64,000 nt of DNA from Castanea sativa (lineage: Eukaryota > Streptophyta > Magnoliopsida > Fagales > Fagaceae), in NCBI RefSeq assembly GCF_040712315.1, contig NC_134013.1, positions 33,267,001-33,331,000 of the forward strand, read 5' to 3'. The notes beneath the pieces are model-generated. The model saw only the letters and a program-made list of their open reading frames with translations, was not told the origin of the DNA and did no database searches. Of this stretch, positions 48,299 through 59,757 are shown piece after piece. Both the position numbers and the translations under genes were made by a program. Every line of letters starts with the position of its first letter. Position 1 is the first letter of the stretch.

Positions 48299-49033
48299 TT
48301 GCAGATGGTTCAAAGCGTCCAGTTAACGGGTTCCTCACCGAAAATGACGCGACGTGATTATCCCAGCATCAAGTTTTCGGAAGAAGATGCGCGACGCCTT
48401 CACCACCCGCATGATGACGCGCTCGTCGTCAGCATACGGGTAGGGGACTACAACATGCATCGAGTTTTGGTGGACAATGGAAGCTCATCGGATATCCTCT
48501 ACTACCCCACGTTCCAGTAAATGGGGATTGGTAGAGAACGACTGGTCCCAATGAATGCACCCCTTGTTGGCTTCGGAGGGACAAGGGTCTACCCTTTGGG
48601 CGTCGTCACGTTGTCTGTGACGGTCGGGGATTACCCACAGCAAATAACCAAGGATGTAGCTTTTCTTGTGGTCGACTGCTTTTCTGCTTATAACACCATC
48701 CTCGGACGACCCACTCTCAATGCATGGAAGGCTGTTACCTCGACCTACCATCTAATGGTCAAATTCCCCACCGAATACGGAGTTGGGGAGCTGGGTGGAA
48801 ATCAGGTGGCTGCACGGGAATGCTACATCGCCATGATGGAAATGGATGACCACCTACAAGTAATGAGCATCGAGGAACAGCGGACGGTGGCAGAACCGAT
48901 GGAAGAATTAGAAGAAGTACACCTGGATGATTCTAGGCCCGAACGAACCACAAGAATCGACCCCTTGGCTAGCCAAATAGTCCAACAAGTGCTCGCATTA
49001 TTCCTCAAGGAAAACCAAGATGTTTTTGCATGA
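48299..49033 (+). pseudogene. Gypsy-2 aspartic protease
   Basis: The active-site motif VLVDNGSSSDILYY lies at about 48465-48505, with DNG in place of the more common DTG/DSG, as in other Tat elements. A TAA at 48518-48520 interrupts it. The flap and C-terminal part (YNTILGRPTLNAWKAVTSTY) is intact in the next open stretch. A TGA at 49031-49033 stands where the family has Trp (DVFAW). Confidence 0.88.
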
Positions 49034-49039
49034 AGTCAC

Positions 49040-50160
49040 GAGGACATGACGGGGATAGACTCGACGACCATAGTTCACAGGTTGAACGTGTCACCCTCTT
49101 TCTCTCCTGTCCGACAGAAGAAATGAGTGTTCGCCCCTGAACGAGATCGAGCCATAGCAGAAGAAGTACGAAAGCTACAAGAAGAAGACTTCATACGCGA
49201 GGTGCACTACCCTGATTGGTTGGCAAATGTAGTAATGGTTAAGAAGGCCAATGGGAAGTGGAGAATGTGTGTTGACTTCACAGATCTGAATAGGGCCTGC
49301 CCTAAGGATAGTTACCCACTCCCACGTATTGACACCCTGGTAGACTCCACCGCAAGACATGAACTTTTGAGCTTAATGGATGCCTTCTTAGGCTATAACC
49401 AAATTAAATTGGATAAGGTTGATCAGAAGAAAACCTCGTTCGTAACGAGTCAGGGGCTTTTCTGTTACAAGATAATGTCTTTCGGGCTTAAAAACGCAGG
49501 AGCCACATATCAGAGATTGATAAACAAGATGTTCACGCACCAAATTAGAAGAAACGTGTAGGTTTACGTAGATGATATGTTGGTAAAAAGCGTACGGGAG
49601 TCCGATCACCTGAGGGACCTCCAGGAGACTTTCGATACTCTTCAGTCATACAAAATGAAGTTGAATCCGAACAAATGCACGTTCAGAGTAACCGCAGGAA
49701 AATTCTTGGGATTCATGTTATCCTAGAGGGGAATTGAAGTGAACCCAAAGAAGGTACAGGCGATCATGGAACTATCTCCTCCAAGGACGGTAAAGGAAGT
49801 ACAAAGCTTGACCGACAAGATAGCAGCCTTGAACAGATTCGTATCAAGAGCGATGGAGAAATGCCTCCCATTCTTCCGCACACTGAAAAAATCATTTGAA
49901 TGGACAGATGAGTGCCAAAAGGCATTTGAAGAGTTAAAGGTGTATCTCTCCACTCCGCCGTTGCTCAGCCCATCTATGCCAGGGGAAGAATTATTCCTAT
50001 ACCTTGCCGTCTCCTCAACAGCGGTCAGTGTAGCTCTTATTAGAGAAGAAGGTAAGGTACAAAAACCTGTGTACTTTATAAGTCGGGCACTGAGAGGAGC
50101 AGAAAAGAGGTACCCCCAGATGGAAAAACTCGCATTTGCTCTAGTAACCGCAGCTTAGAA
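49040..50160 (+). pseudogene. Gypsy-2 reverse transcriptase and RNase H
   Basis: RT: WRMCVDFTDLNRACPKDSYP, LMDAFLGYNQIKLD, MSFGLKNAGATYQRLI and catalytic VYVDDML at 49562-49582. RNase H: VQKPVYFISRALRGAEKRYP. Stops: TGA at 49123-49125, TAG at 49559-49561 one codon before the catalytic motif, TAG at 49723-49725, TAG at 50156-50158. No frameshift was found across this stretch. Confidence 0.92.
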
Positions 50161-50179
50161 ACTCAAACCGTACTTTCAA

Positions 50180-50800
50180 GTGCATACCATAAATGTCCTG
50201 ACAGATAAACCCTTACGAAGAGCAATGAGTAGTCCCGAAGCTGCCAGACGGATGGCGCTATGGGTGATTGAGCTAAGTGAGTTCAATATCCGATACCAAC
50301 CATGGGCAACCGTGAAAGGACAGATATTGGAAGACTTCATTGCTGAATTCACTATCACAAAAGATCAGGGGGCAGAAGAGACACCCATATGGAGAGTCCA
50401 TACAGATGGATCTTCCAAAAAACATGTTGGAGGTGTTAGAGTTGTACTCCACACCCCGGAGGGAGACAAGATCGAATGCATGATTTGTCTGGACTTCGCT
50501 ACTACCAACAACGAGGCGGAATACGAGGCCTTGGTAGCAGGACTGGACCTTGCGATAGCGGCAGGAGCTAAGAGTGTGGTCGTCTACTCTGATTCTCAAA
50601 TCGTGACCAGTCAGGTTAATGGGAGCTATGACTGCAAGAATGAAAGGATGAAAAGGTATCTTGGGGAAGTGGGGGATTGAACGAATAACCTCAAAATCAA
50701 GATGATTCAAATCCCAAGGGAAGAGAACCAAGAAGCTGACCGACTTGCAAAGGCAGCTTCGGCCGAACCTATGATCATCCCTAAACAGGTATTGTCCTTC
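50180..50800 (+). pseudogene. Gypsy-2 RNase H end and second, archaeal-type RNase H
   Basis: The gypsy RNase H tail (NVLTDKPLRRAMSSPEAARR, FNIRYQPW) is followed by a linker and a second RNase H with WRVHTDGSSKKHVGG, TTNNEAEYEALVAGL and VVYSDSQIVTSQVNG. A TGA at 50678-50680 separates it from its last helix (IPREENQEADRLAKAAS). Asp, Glu, Asp catalytic positions are visible. Confidence 0.88.
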
Positions 50801-50856
50801 ATCCAGCCCTCATCATTATTAGATGACATTAGCATGCAGGAGGTAAGCAATGAGTG

Positions 50857-52095
50857 TTGTTGGACGACTCCAATAGTGGCGTATCTCAAGGAAGGCAAGC
50901 TACCTGATAACAAAGAGGATGCAAGGAAGTTGAAGGTTAAAGCTGCCCGGTTCATTTTGATTAAAGACGTCCTATACAAAAGAGGATTCTCCCGACCATA
51001 CCTAAGATGCCTCAGCCGCGAAGAAGCGGACTACGTGATGAGGGAGGTCCATGAAGGAGTTTGTGGAAACCATTCTAGATCAAGGTCCTTAGTGCACAAG
51101 CTACTCCGAGCAGGATAATACTGGCCAACAATGCAGAAGGATGCCCACACATATGTTAGAGCTTGCGACAAGTGCCAACGATTTGGCAATTTCATAAGGC
51201 AACCAACGGAAGAACTTACCCCTATGACGGCCCCATGGCCGTTTGCACAATAGGGATTAGACATCATGAGTTCGTTCCCGACAGCGATGAGGCAGCTAAA
51301 GTTCTTAGTGGTTGGTATTGACTACTTCACCAAATGGGTGGAAGTAGAGGCTCTGGCCACTATCACGGAGAAGAATATCCGTAGTTTTGTATGGAGAAGT
51401 ATTATTTGCAGATATGGAATTCTGAAGGTGCTGGTTTCGGACAACGGGAAACAATTCGACAACGACACATTCAGAGACTTTTGTTCCCAGCTTGGAATCA
51501 AGAATCACTACTCATCACCCGCTCACCCGCAGGCCAACGAATAGGTTGAAGTCACGAACCGGTCCTTGCTTAAGATTATCAAGACCCAACTCGAGGGGGC
51601 AAAGGGCATATGGCCAGACGAATTACCAAGTGTTTTATGGGCGTACAGGACAACGGCGAGAACACCGACAGGGGAAACACCGTTTCGATTGGCGTATGGC
51701 AGGAAGGCTCTCATAGCGGCAGAGGTAGGGTTAACAAGCTACTGTGTGGAGAACTTCGACAAGAGCACGAATGACGAAGCTTTGCGTTTACAACTCGACC
51801 TTGTGGATGAAGTCAAGGATGTAGCTGAACAGAGATTAGCGCGATACCAGGACCTGATGGCAAAGCATTACAACTCCAAGATCAAGCACAGGGACTTCTA
51901 GGTGGGAGATCTGGTCTTAAGAAAAGTACTTGGCACTACAAAGGATACCTCCCAAGGGAAACTAGGACCTAATTGGGAAGGACCATACAAGATCATTTCA
52001 TAGCATAGGAAGGGAACGTACTACTTAGAGACACTAGACGGAAAAAAGCTGAGTCACTCATGGAACATGGAGCACCTGAAGAAATATTACTAGTA
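50857..52095 (+). pseudogene. Gypsy-2 integrase
   Basis: HHCC domain: VHEGVCGNHSRSRSLVHKLL, then CDKCQRF. Core: GLDIMSSFPTA, VSDNGKQFD and VEVTNRSLLK for D, D and E. C-terminal: [11 protein letters not shown] and SWNMEHLKKYY, ending at TAG 52093-52095. Stops at 51116, 51252, 51542, 51898 and 52001 (approximate codon starts); the frame is otherwise continuous. Confidence 0.92.
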
Positions 52096-52273
52096 GGCGA
52101 AGGACAGAGACGACAGCATCATTTACCTCATTTCCAATTTATCTTTTAGTTTTTATTTCCTACAAGCACTTTTAGAGCCAAATGGCGTTTTTCTTTTTTA
52201 TAAACAATATTCTAGCAATCCATTATAATAAGAGGAGTTTATTCAAGGCATATGGAAGGAATTTTGCTTAACA

Positions 52274-53040
52274 AGTCCACACAGTGGACGGATCATCCAA
52301 GAAGGATGAACATCTAACAAGTCCACGCAGTGGACGAATCATCCAAGAAGGATGAAAATCTAACAAGTCCACACAGTGGACGGATCATCCAAGAAGGATG
52401 AAAATCTAACAAATCCACAAAGTGGATGGATCATCCAAGAAGGATGAAAGTCTACAACGTCTATGAGGTGGACGGATCATCCCAGGAAGGGTAAAAGTTT
52501 ATCAAGTCCATGATTGGGACGGGTCATCCCAAGAGGGATGAAAACCTACCAAGTCCACAAGGTGGACGGATCATCCAAGAAGGATGAAAGTCTACAACGT
52601 CCATGATGTGGACAGATCATCCCAGGAAGGATAAAAATTTATCAAGTCCATGATTGGGACGGGTCATCCCAAGAAGGATGAAAACCTACCAAGTCCACAA
52701 AGTGGACGGATCATCCAAGAATGATGAAAGTCTACAACGTCCATGATGTGGACGGATCATCCCAGGAAGGATAAAAATTTCTCAAGTCCATGATTTGGGC
52801 GGGTCATCCCAAGAGGGATGAAAACCTACCAAGACCACACAGTGGACGGGTCATCCTATCTAGAACGCAATGTACAGGTCCACAAAATGGACGGATCATC
52901 CTCTCAAGGATGAATATGTGAGTCCAAAAGTGGACGGATCATCCTCTCAAGGATGAAATGTATGAGTCAAATTGTGAGATGGACGGACCTCACAAGTAAA
53001 CGATGACTTAATCGTACATACAAGTCCACATTTGGACGGA
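52274..53040 (+). repeat. Tandem array of ~46-bp palindromic units, with triplet order, in Gypsy-2
   Basis: Units look like AGTCCACACAGTGGACGGAT followed by CATCCAAGAAGGATGAAA. Each holds two short dyads: GTCCAC/GTGGAC and CATCC/GGATG. About 15 units; the middle nine fall into three repeats of the order (tccaca-agtggac)(gtccatgatgtggac)(tccatgattgggac), about 140 bp per triplet. It follows the integrase directly. Confidence 0.9.
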
Positions 53041-53226
53041 CCCCTATGACATGATTAGATTACCTATTGTACGCGCCATAAATTAAAAAATGCACGATGG
53101 ATAAAAACAAGCAAATAAGCTAGTTAAACCCTACAAGAGGAATTATGTCCACAAATAAAATACGACGGTTAAAATCTGTCCTTAACATTTATAATAAATA
53201 AAAAAAATAAAAAAATAAAAAAACCA

Positions 53227-55414
53227 CTACTGATGCTGGTGGGGAGTGCTTTCAAGCTTCTGTTCGTCATCTGGTTGATCTTGAGCAGGAGTCTGGCCTT
53301 CGTCCACAAGAGGAGCATTAACAACAAACAAGTCTTCTATACTCTCTGAATGGACGGAGTGGGCTAGTGTCTGCCCTTGGACGTCTATGGAGACATGGGA
53401 CACGTCTAGGTCTGGATACGAGGCCTTAACCTGACAAAGGGCATCATCAAATCCTTCAGCAAAGGAGCTCCCAAGTTCTGCTAAAAAAAGGTCGGAGTCA
53501 TGATACTCCCGTATCGCCTCCTCTTTGGCTTCACGGAGCTGATTCCTGGCGTCCGTCACCTCCTTTTCTTTATCCTTCAAGATTTGTGTCAGCTGCTCCG
53601 TCTGCTTCTCTAGCTCTCCTCTGACCTGCTCAGAATAGGTAAGCTTTCTCTCCATGTTGATCTTCCAGGCCTTCAGATCATGAAGCTCGTCCTCCATCAA
53701 CTTATTCTTCTTCCTGAGATGGTCCAAGGTTGTCTCATGATTCAGACAACGACCTATCAACCCCTTTATCATCAACATGGCCTGAAAGCAAAGTCAAAAT
53801 GAATACGATAAAAAGGATGAATAAGGAAGGACGGGTTCAAGGCTGAGGACGGGTTTAAAATACCTGAACAATGGTAAAAAGACCCGTCTCTCCCATCACC
53901 TCTGTAGCATGGTTACCAAGGTCCTCATAGTCGTCAACAGTCATGATAGACGAGGGTTTTTCTAAGGCATACTCGGAATCTTCTTGCAGGAGGACGGGTG
54001 GTTTCTCACCAACAGGAGCCGGACCTTTCATTAAACCTTTACCCTTTCCATGCCCCATGGGGGTGACTGTTCTTTTGGTCTTGGCTTCCAGCGCTACGAC
54101 GGGCTCAGGGGTTGTTTTCTGTTTCTTTTGCTGACGGTCCATTTTCTCCGGTTGCTTCCATTTGGACGAAACGGATAAACTCGTCCCCTTAATCTGTTGA
54201 CTGGCCTCCTATTTCTTCTTAGCTGCTTGCTGCTTGATGAAGGCTCTTCTTTTGGCAGCGTCCATTTCTGCAAAGAAAAGACGGATGTGCAGCATTAGAA
54301 AAGTGTGAGTAAAAGAAATTGAAAGCGTTTAATGACGGACTTACGTTTGCGAACTCTATTATCGTAACGACGGGCGGCTGAAATTGGTTCGGGACCTTCA
54401 CAATACCAGTGGAATGTGTCGAGGGTGACTAATTTTGCCCACGTTCTCTCTTCGAGCTTGTTCTTATTAAAAATCCTCTCCAAAAAGCTCCACTGCTCCA
54501 ATGAAACTTGCGGACGGTCTCGAGCTGTAAAAGAAGACGTTTAGAGTAACTTACAAAAAATAAAAGTAAGGTTTGAGCACACACGGGAATACTAAACTAA
54601 GTGCATACCCGACAGAGGCATTATGCCCTATGTTGTGTCGACGGGCATATATTTGTTATCTCCTGGACGACACATCCACTCGTCCCCTTCCATGAAAAAA
54701 TACCCACTCTTCCAGTCCCTATTAGAGTCGGGTGTATCACGCACGAGCCTCAACAACGGGCTCCTAGCCACGAAACTATACATACCCTTTGACTTTGTGA
54801 TCTCAGTGGGACGGTAACAGTGAAAAAAATTCTTCCACCGTCAGCCTTCATGCACCATCTGACATGGCCCCGTACAAGACCTCCACGCCTATGAAAACCC
54901 TCCAGGCGTTTGGGGAGATTTATGCGACGGATAAACCAAGATACTGAAGGAGTCGATGGTGGAGAGAGCTCAGAGGAAATCTGAGCCCTACCTTTAGCAT
55001 TTGCTTATAAACCCCAACACCTTCAACACCCTTGTAGTAACATTTCTCGGATTTATAGGGGAGACGAAGACGGATGTTGTCGAGAATTTGGTACTTGGCC
55101 CTAATAGTTTTGAAATGAGATTCTTTGACTGTGGACCTAAAATCATTGACCGTCCACAGGGGTAGCATTACAAACTCCCTAAGGCTGTCAGGACCAATTA
55201 CAGATTGGACGGGGGGATCGACGCTGTCTAGGCCATCACTTGAAGCCTCCTCTGAACTATCCAACTCCAAACCTTCGCCATCTAAGGAAGGAGAAGTAGC
55301 GGATGGATTCCTTTCTTCACTTGAAGTGTCAAGGTCTTTTTGACCTGACGGGAATCCTTCATCGTAGCCCGCCCCGTTGCGGACAAACGAATGATTACTC
55401 GACGCACTAGACAT
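53227..55414 (-). pseudogene. Gypsy-2 antisense gene, four exons (cargo gene)
   Basis: Exon 1 (54609-55414) starts MSSASSNHSF, has an acidic Ser-rich segment and NIRLRLPYKSEKCYYKGVEG, VGLRFPLSSLHHRLLQYLGL. Exon 2 (54345-54524) has QVSLEQWSFLERIFNKNKLE and WAKLVTLDTFHWYC. Exon 3 (53864-54267) is Lys/Pro-rich and ends FTIVQ. Exon 4 (53227-53781) starts AMLMIKGLIGRCLNHETTLD and is a long coiled coil followed by an acidic tail. All three introns (84, 77 and 82 bp) are GT-AG with pyrimidine-rich acceptors, and phases fit. Damage is in the second half of exon 1 (frameshifts) and a stop in exon 3 near 54210. Function unknown; antisense ORFs of this kind are known from Tat gypsy elements. Confidence 0.8.
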
Positions 55415-55837
55415 TACCTATATATGATGGTAAAACCTACATATGACGGTAAAACCTAAAACACTGATGGATCTACAGAAAGTGCGTGGATTCAAAAAAG
55501 AAAAAGTTCAGTGAAGGGAGTACATACCGGATTGAAATCAAGCAGTATGAGACAATAGAGAGATTAGCAGGACGGTACAAGTGCGCAAAGTAAACAACGG
55601 TGGCGCTCCGATTGCAAAATTTCTATAAGAAGGTGAGAATGAAGAAAGAGAAGGCAAGCATTTATAGAGCAAAGGGCACAGAATACGAAGGGACGCCTCG
55701 CTTAGGGTGAACAACTAATAGATGAAAGTCGTGTGTCCCTTGTCATAAATAATCCTAGCCAGCCTGTCTTGATAGGTTACCATGAGAAAGGAAGACTGCC
55801 ACTTTATGGGTCCGTCTAGTTTGTAGTGACGGACTCA

Positions 55838-55854
55838 AGGAGTGAGGGGGCAAC
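55838..55854 (+). promoter_or_regulatory. Gypsy-2 polypurine tract
   Basis: AGGAGTGAGGGGGCAAC immediately before the 3' LTR. Confidence 0.7.
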
Positions 55855-56434
55855 TGAAGAGGATAAAATAGGAGACGGATCTCTCCTTGAAGCATGATAG
55901 TACGGTATTGACATGTGGATGGTCGACGGGTCAATGTTACAAGGACACGTAGTGGACGGTTGTAACATCTGGCCTTCATTTGTATTGATTAGGCTTTAAG
56001 GATTCCTAACCGGAATCAACTTGCATCTCGCAATAAGTCTGATATGGCTTTACTTGATCGCCACGCAAACGTGAATAAGGAGAGTCCTTGCGTCACACGT
56101 TTAACCATAATCAAAAGACTCCTATAAGGAAAAGAACTCTATAAGGTATGCAGAATCGAAGAGGTGTTATCCTAAAAGGAAAGAGTTTCCTGGCCAAGGC
56201 ATGGATGATAACCCTACACTAATATAAATGCCCCAAAACCCTCATAAATCAAGGTACGCATTATTAACTCTACTCTGGCACTTTAGGGTTATGAAAAACT
56301 CTAACTTGACCTTCAGAGGATTTTTGGCCGGCACCACACCGGTGCTCTTTGTTAGGTCTTTTCTTTTCGTTTTGTAGGTGTTGTTTCGATTTGGGAGTGC
56401 GTGCAGCTTACTGGTGATTTTTTCGGCATCATCA
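55855..56434 (+). repeat. Gypsy-2 3' LTR (580 bp)
   Basis: Same length as the 5' LTR; ends GCATCATCA and is followed by the AATGT target duplication. Confidence 0.93.
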
Positions 56435-56439
56435 AATGT

Positions 56440-56649
56440 CTTCACTTTCTGTGGCACTTGCATCGACCAAATGGCTTTTCAAACATGCTTATCTATAAAT
56501 GGTGGAACCTGGTATCTGTTACCTCTATTTTAGCTTCTCCTTTGAGGAATCAGTAACTTGATTTGCAGCTATACAGTCCATTGCTTGTGTAAGGCCAGAA
56601 TAGCACATCATCAGTTCCTACTCGACTCAGCGGTATTGCTTTTATTATT
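56440..56649 (-). pseudogene. LINE ORF2, right segment of the copy split by Gypsy-2
   Basis: The minus strand reads AIWSMQVPQKVKTF up to 56435, which joins in family order to the FIWRACRNAIP segment at 46238. A TGA lies just upstream in this frame. The remainder to 56649 is degenerate LINE sequence ending at the TGCTAAAAGCT target duplication (56650-56660). Confidence 0.75.
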
Positions 56650-56660
56650 TGCTAAAAGCT

Positions 56661-56690
56661 AACCAAATAAACTGGTTACAAATGGACACA
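56661..56690. mobile_element. Right end of the split hAT-like MITE
   Basis: AACCAAATAAACTGGTTACA and flanking bases pair with the left end at 45155-45190. Followed by AT-rich sequence with (TA)n at 56758-56781 before the copia-type element. Confidence 0.5.
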
Positions 56691-56798
56691 TTATATAAAA
56701 AGATGATGTTATTTAATTATTTTAAACTAACATAGTTGTAATTCAAAAAAGAATTATATATATATATATATATATATATAATATGGGTTTTCAAGAAC

Positions 56799-57783
56799 TG
56801 TTAGGACATATGTGATTGGATGTTAGGAACATATGTCAACATTTTATGTATTGGCTAATCCTTTGACAAAACACAATTTACTTGTATTTGAATAGATCTA
56901 GGATGTGTTTAATACTTCAAGAAATAAGGTTTCAAGTTCAAGTGTTAAAGCCATGCAAGTCTGTCCAAGAATCAAGTGAGAAAGTGCTAGATTTTAAAGC
57001 TCGGCAATTAGTATCTATTGAGGTTTAAAAGCTGTTGAAGCCCTTGGCTCGACAGCTAGCTCAATAGATGGCTATCTATCAAGGTTTATGAAACTCAGTT
57101 TTTCAGAACTGTTTTTCATCCAATCCGTGAGTATGTGTTTGAGCCTTCTTTTCTCACAACCCTAAACATATATAAGGATTATTTTAAGGGCCATATCAGG
57201 TTACACAGCCAAGAGCATAATTCCCCGAGTGTGACCAGAAAACCTAGTTTGCCCTAGTTCTTGAAGAAGTTGCTGTGTTTGTACACTGTAGGGTTTTGTG
57301 ACCAAGCAACTTCGTGATCTTCATCGGTTGAAGAATAGAAGAACTTTGCAGCCAACATCCTTCTCAAGTTGGTGATCAAGTCGCGTATTGGGATCCGCGC
57401 ATCTATTGGTCAGTCACGTATTGGGAGCCGTGCAATACAAGGAAAGATTGCTACTACAGAACAAGTCTAATTGGGTATTGGGGTAAGGTTTCAACTGTAG
57501 TTTGGTATAAGGTACTGGGATTCATTTACTTGTAACCGCTTATTTTGATAATAGTGGATTCTCAGGAGTAGTGACCTTAAAATCACCCGGTGGGGTTTTT
57601 GCTGTGTAGGTTTTCTCCATCCGTAAACAAATCACCGTGTCATTTAATTTCCGTTGCATATTTAGTTATTTGGTGATTTGTATGTGCTGGCACGCTCATT
57701 GCATGTAATTGAACCTAATTAATTCACTTGGCTAATTAATTGGTTAATACATCACAAGTGATCAATACATTTTTGGCCTATCA
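56799..57783 (+). repeat. Copia-type element 5' LTR (985 bp)
   Basis: Starts TGTTAGGACATATGTGATTG, ends GGCCTATCA. A TATATAA box lies at 57179-57185. Contains several AGCTCGATAG-like motifs near 57030-57090. Confidence 0.9.
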
Positions 57784-57785
57784 AG

Positions 57786-57797
57786 TGGTATCAGAGC
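57786..57797 (+). promoter_or_regulatory. Primer binding site, initiator tRNA-Met type
   Basis: TGGTATCAGAGC, two bases after the LTR, complementary to the 3' end of initiator tRNA-Met. Confidence 0.9.
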
Positions 57798-57855
57798 AGG
57801 CACACTCTGTTTAAAGTTAAATCTTTGTTTTGAGACCCATTAACTCCTGTTTGTC

Positions 57856-59757
57856 ATGGATAGAGGACAATCACTTATTGTACCTCCTTTATTTGATGGA
57901 ACTAATTATGCATATTGGAAAGTACGCATGAGAGCTTTCTTGTAGTCCTTGGATGAGAAGGTGTGGCAAGCTGTGGAGATAGGCTGGACCAAGCCGAAAA
58001 AAGCGCCGACCAACTGGGATGATGCAAAGATCAAGGCGGCTAACTTCAACAGCAGAGCATTGAATGTTTTGTTTAGTGCGGTCACAAATGAGGAGTTCAA
58101 GAAGATCTCTTCCACTGAAACTGCAAAGGAGGCATGGACCATTCTCTAGACAACTTATGAAGGAACCAAGGCTGTCAAGGATTCGAAGCTTCAGAGGCTC
58201 ACTACTAACTTCCCAGAAATCAAGATGGAGAAGGATGAGTCATTTGATGAGTTCTATGCCAAGCTTAAGGACATAGTGAACTCAATTTTCAATCTTGGGG
58301 AATCCATTCCCGAACCCAAGATTGTGAGAAATGTGCTTAGATTTCTGCTCGATAGATTCCATGCTAAGATCACTGCGATTGAGGAGTCAAAGGATATTGA
58401 CAAGATTCCATTGACAGAGCTAGTTGGAAATCTGCAGACCTATGAGTTGGGTTTGTCTAGGACCGGGAAGTCAAGCAAGGGCAAGAGCATGGCATTGAAG
58501 GCCAAGAGTAGTGACACGGATGAGTCTTCCAACGATGAAGATTCTAAAATGAAGTCCTACATTACCCAGCAATTCGAGAAGTTCATGAAAAATGCCAATG
58601 CAAAGGACTTCGACAAGGATCGCAAGCAATCAAGCTCCTCTCAGTCTAAGAGCCAAGACAAAGAGAAGAAGGATGTTAGGGATGGAGGTCAGTACACTAT
58701 TCCCTCAGGACCCAAGTGTTTCGGGTGTCAGGGATTCCGTTACATGAAACAAAAGTGCCTTACTTATCTCAAGTCTATTGGGAAAAGTAAGGCACTTGCT
58801 GCTACCTTGAGTGACACCGAACTTGAGGATGATTCCGAAAATGAGGATGACGGAATCCTGAATGCCTTCACCGCCACTATCAATCCTACTGAAGGGATTG
58901 TAGAAGATGTGGATGAAGAAGAAAACTTGATAGAGTCAAAATTTGAGAAGATGGATGAACAAGATGACATCCATACAGCCTATGCAAAGTTGTACAAGGT
59001 CTTGGAAAAACATGAGAAGCTGTATAGGTTGGCCACCAAGAAACTCAGTGATGTGGATCTTGAACGAGAACAACTCTCCATTAAGTTTGATGAAGCAAAT
59101 CAGACTATTGGAGCACTGAGATTTGAAAACAATTTATTGGCTGAGAGAACCAAGAAGCTTGAGGCGGAACTATTCCAAGTGAGAGCTCAATTGGAGAGGA
59201 CCTCAAGTGCAAAGTTTGATGAGATGCTCAGCATGCAAAAATCTGCCTTTGATCGTTTCGGTTTAGGGTATGATTTTTTTTCTCCTAATATTGCTTCCTC
59301 TAGTACTACTGTTTTTGTTTCTCCTGCTAACAATATTGATTTTGAGAATAATGATGCTAAAACTGTGATAGCTAATGAGAACATAAACAATGATAAATCT
59401 ATCTTAGGACCACCCCTTAAGCTTGCTAAGAAAGAAACCAAAAATCCTAGGGCTAAGAAGAGTAATGCTCAAAAGTCTAAAAAGAAGAAGCAGCATCTCT
59501 GTCATCACTGTGGCACAGATGGACATACTCGACCAAATTGCTATAAGTTGTTAGCCACTCAACAGAGTAACAACATGATTTCGTCGAGAAACCAGAATCA
59601 GCTTTCATCCTTTCTCGCTCCCCTAGGAGATCTCCTCAAAGGCCTCATGTTCCTTTCGAACTTGAACGGTTTCAATTCTTCCTCCTCACCGCCGGTTAAA
59701 GGTTTTGCTCAAAGGAAAAGCTCTTCCAAGGTGTGGAAGGAAAAGGGCTCCAAGTGA
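57856..59757 (+). pseudogene. Copia-type gag (UBN2-like), two nonsense codons
   Basis: 634 codons from ATG to TGA with no frameshift. N-terminal copia gag domain: PPLFDGTNYAYWKVRMRAF, FKKISSTETAKEAWTIL, FDEFYAKLKDIVNSIFNLGE. TAG codons at 57943-57945 and 58147-58149 sit where CAG is expected. A first zinc knuckle CFGCQGFRYMKQKC has Tyr in place of the usual His. Then an acidic region, a coiled coil (about 58970-59210), a basic stretch and a second zinc knuckle CHHCGTDGHTRPNC with all ligands. From 58225 the frame is open for 510 aa. Gag packages the RNA into virus-like particles; whether this copy is made is doubtful given the stops. Confidence 0.9.

Larger units (their letters stand above)
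46239..56434 (+). mobile_element. Gypsy-2: Tat-like Ty3/gypsy LTR retrotransposon, 10.2 kb
   Basis: Two 580-bp LTRs (46239-46818, 55855-56434), target duplication AATGT (46234-46238, 56435-56439), primer site at 46821, purine tract before the 3' LTR. Interior order: gag, protease, RT, RNase H, archaeal-type RNase H, integrase, tandem array, antisense four-exon gene. LTRs differ by about 24 positions by eye (around 4%), so it looks older than Gypsy-1. Most coding damage is single nonsense changes rather than frameshifts. It sits inside a LINE. Confidence 0.94.

Noticed and set aside
52274..53040. CRISPR-like look (short palindromic repeats at regular spacing)
   Set aside because: The spacers are themselves repeats, the units are diverged, and it lies within a plant retrotransposon.
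57786..57797. tRNA-Met gene fragment
   Set aside because: Only the complement of the tRNA 3' end is present, as expected for a primer binding site.
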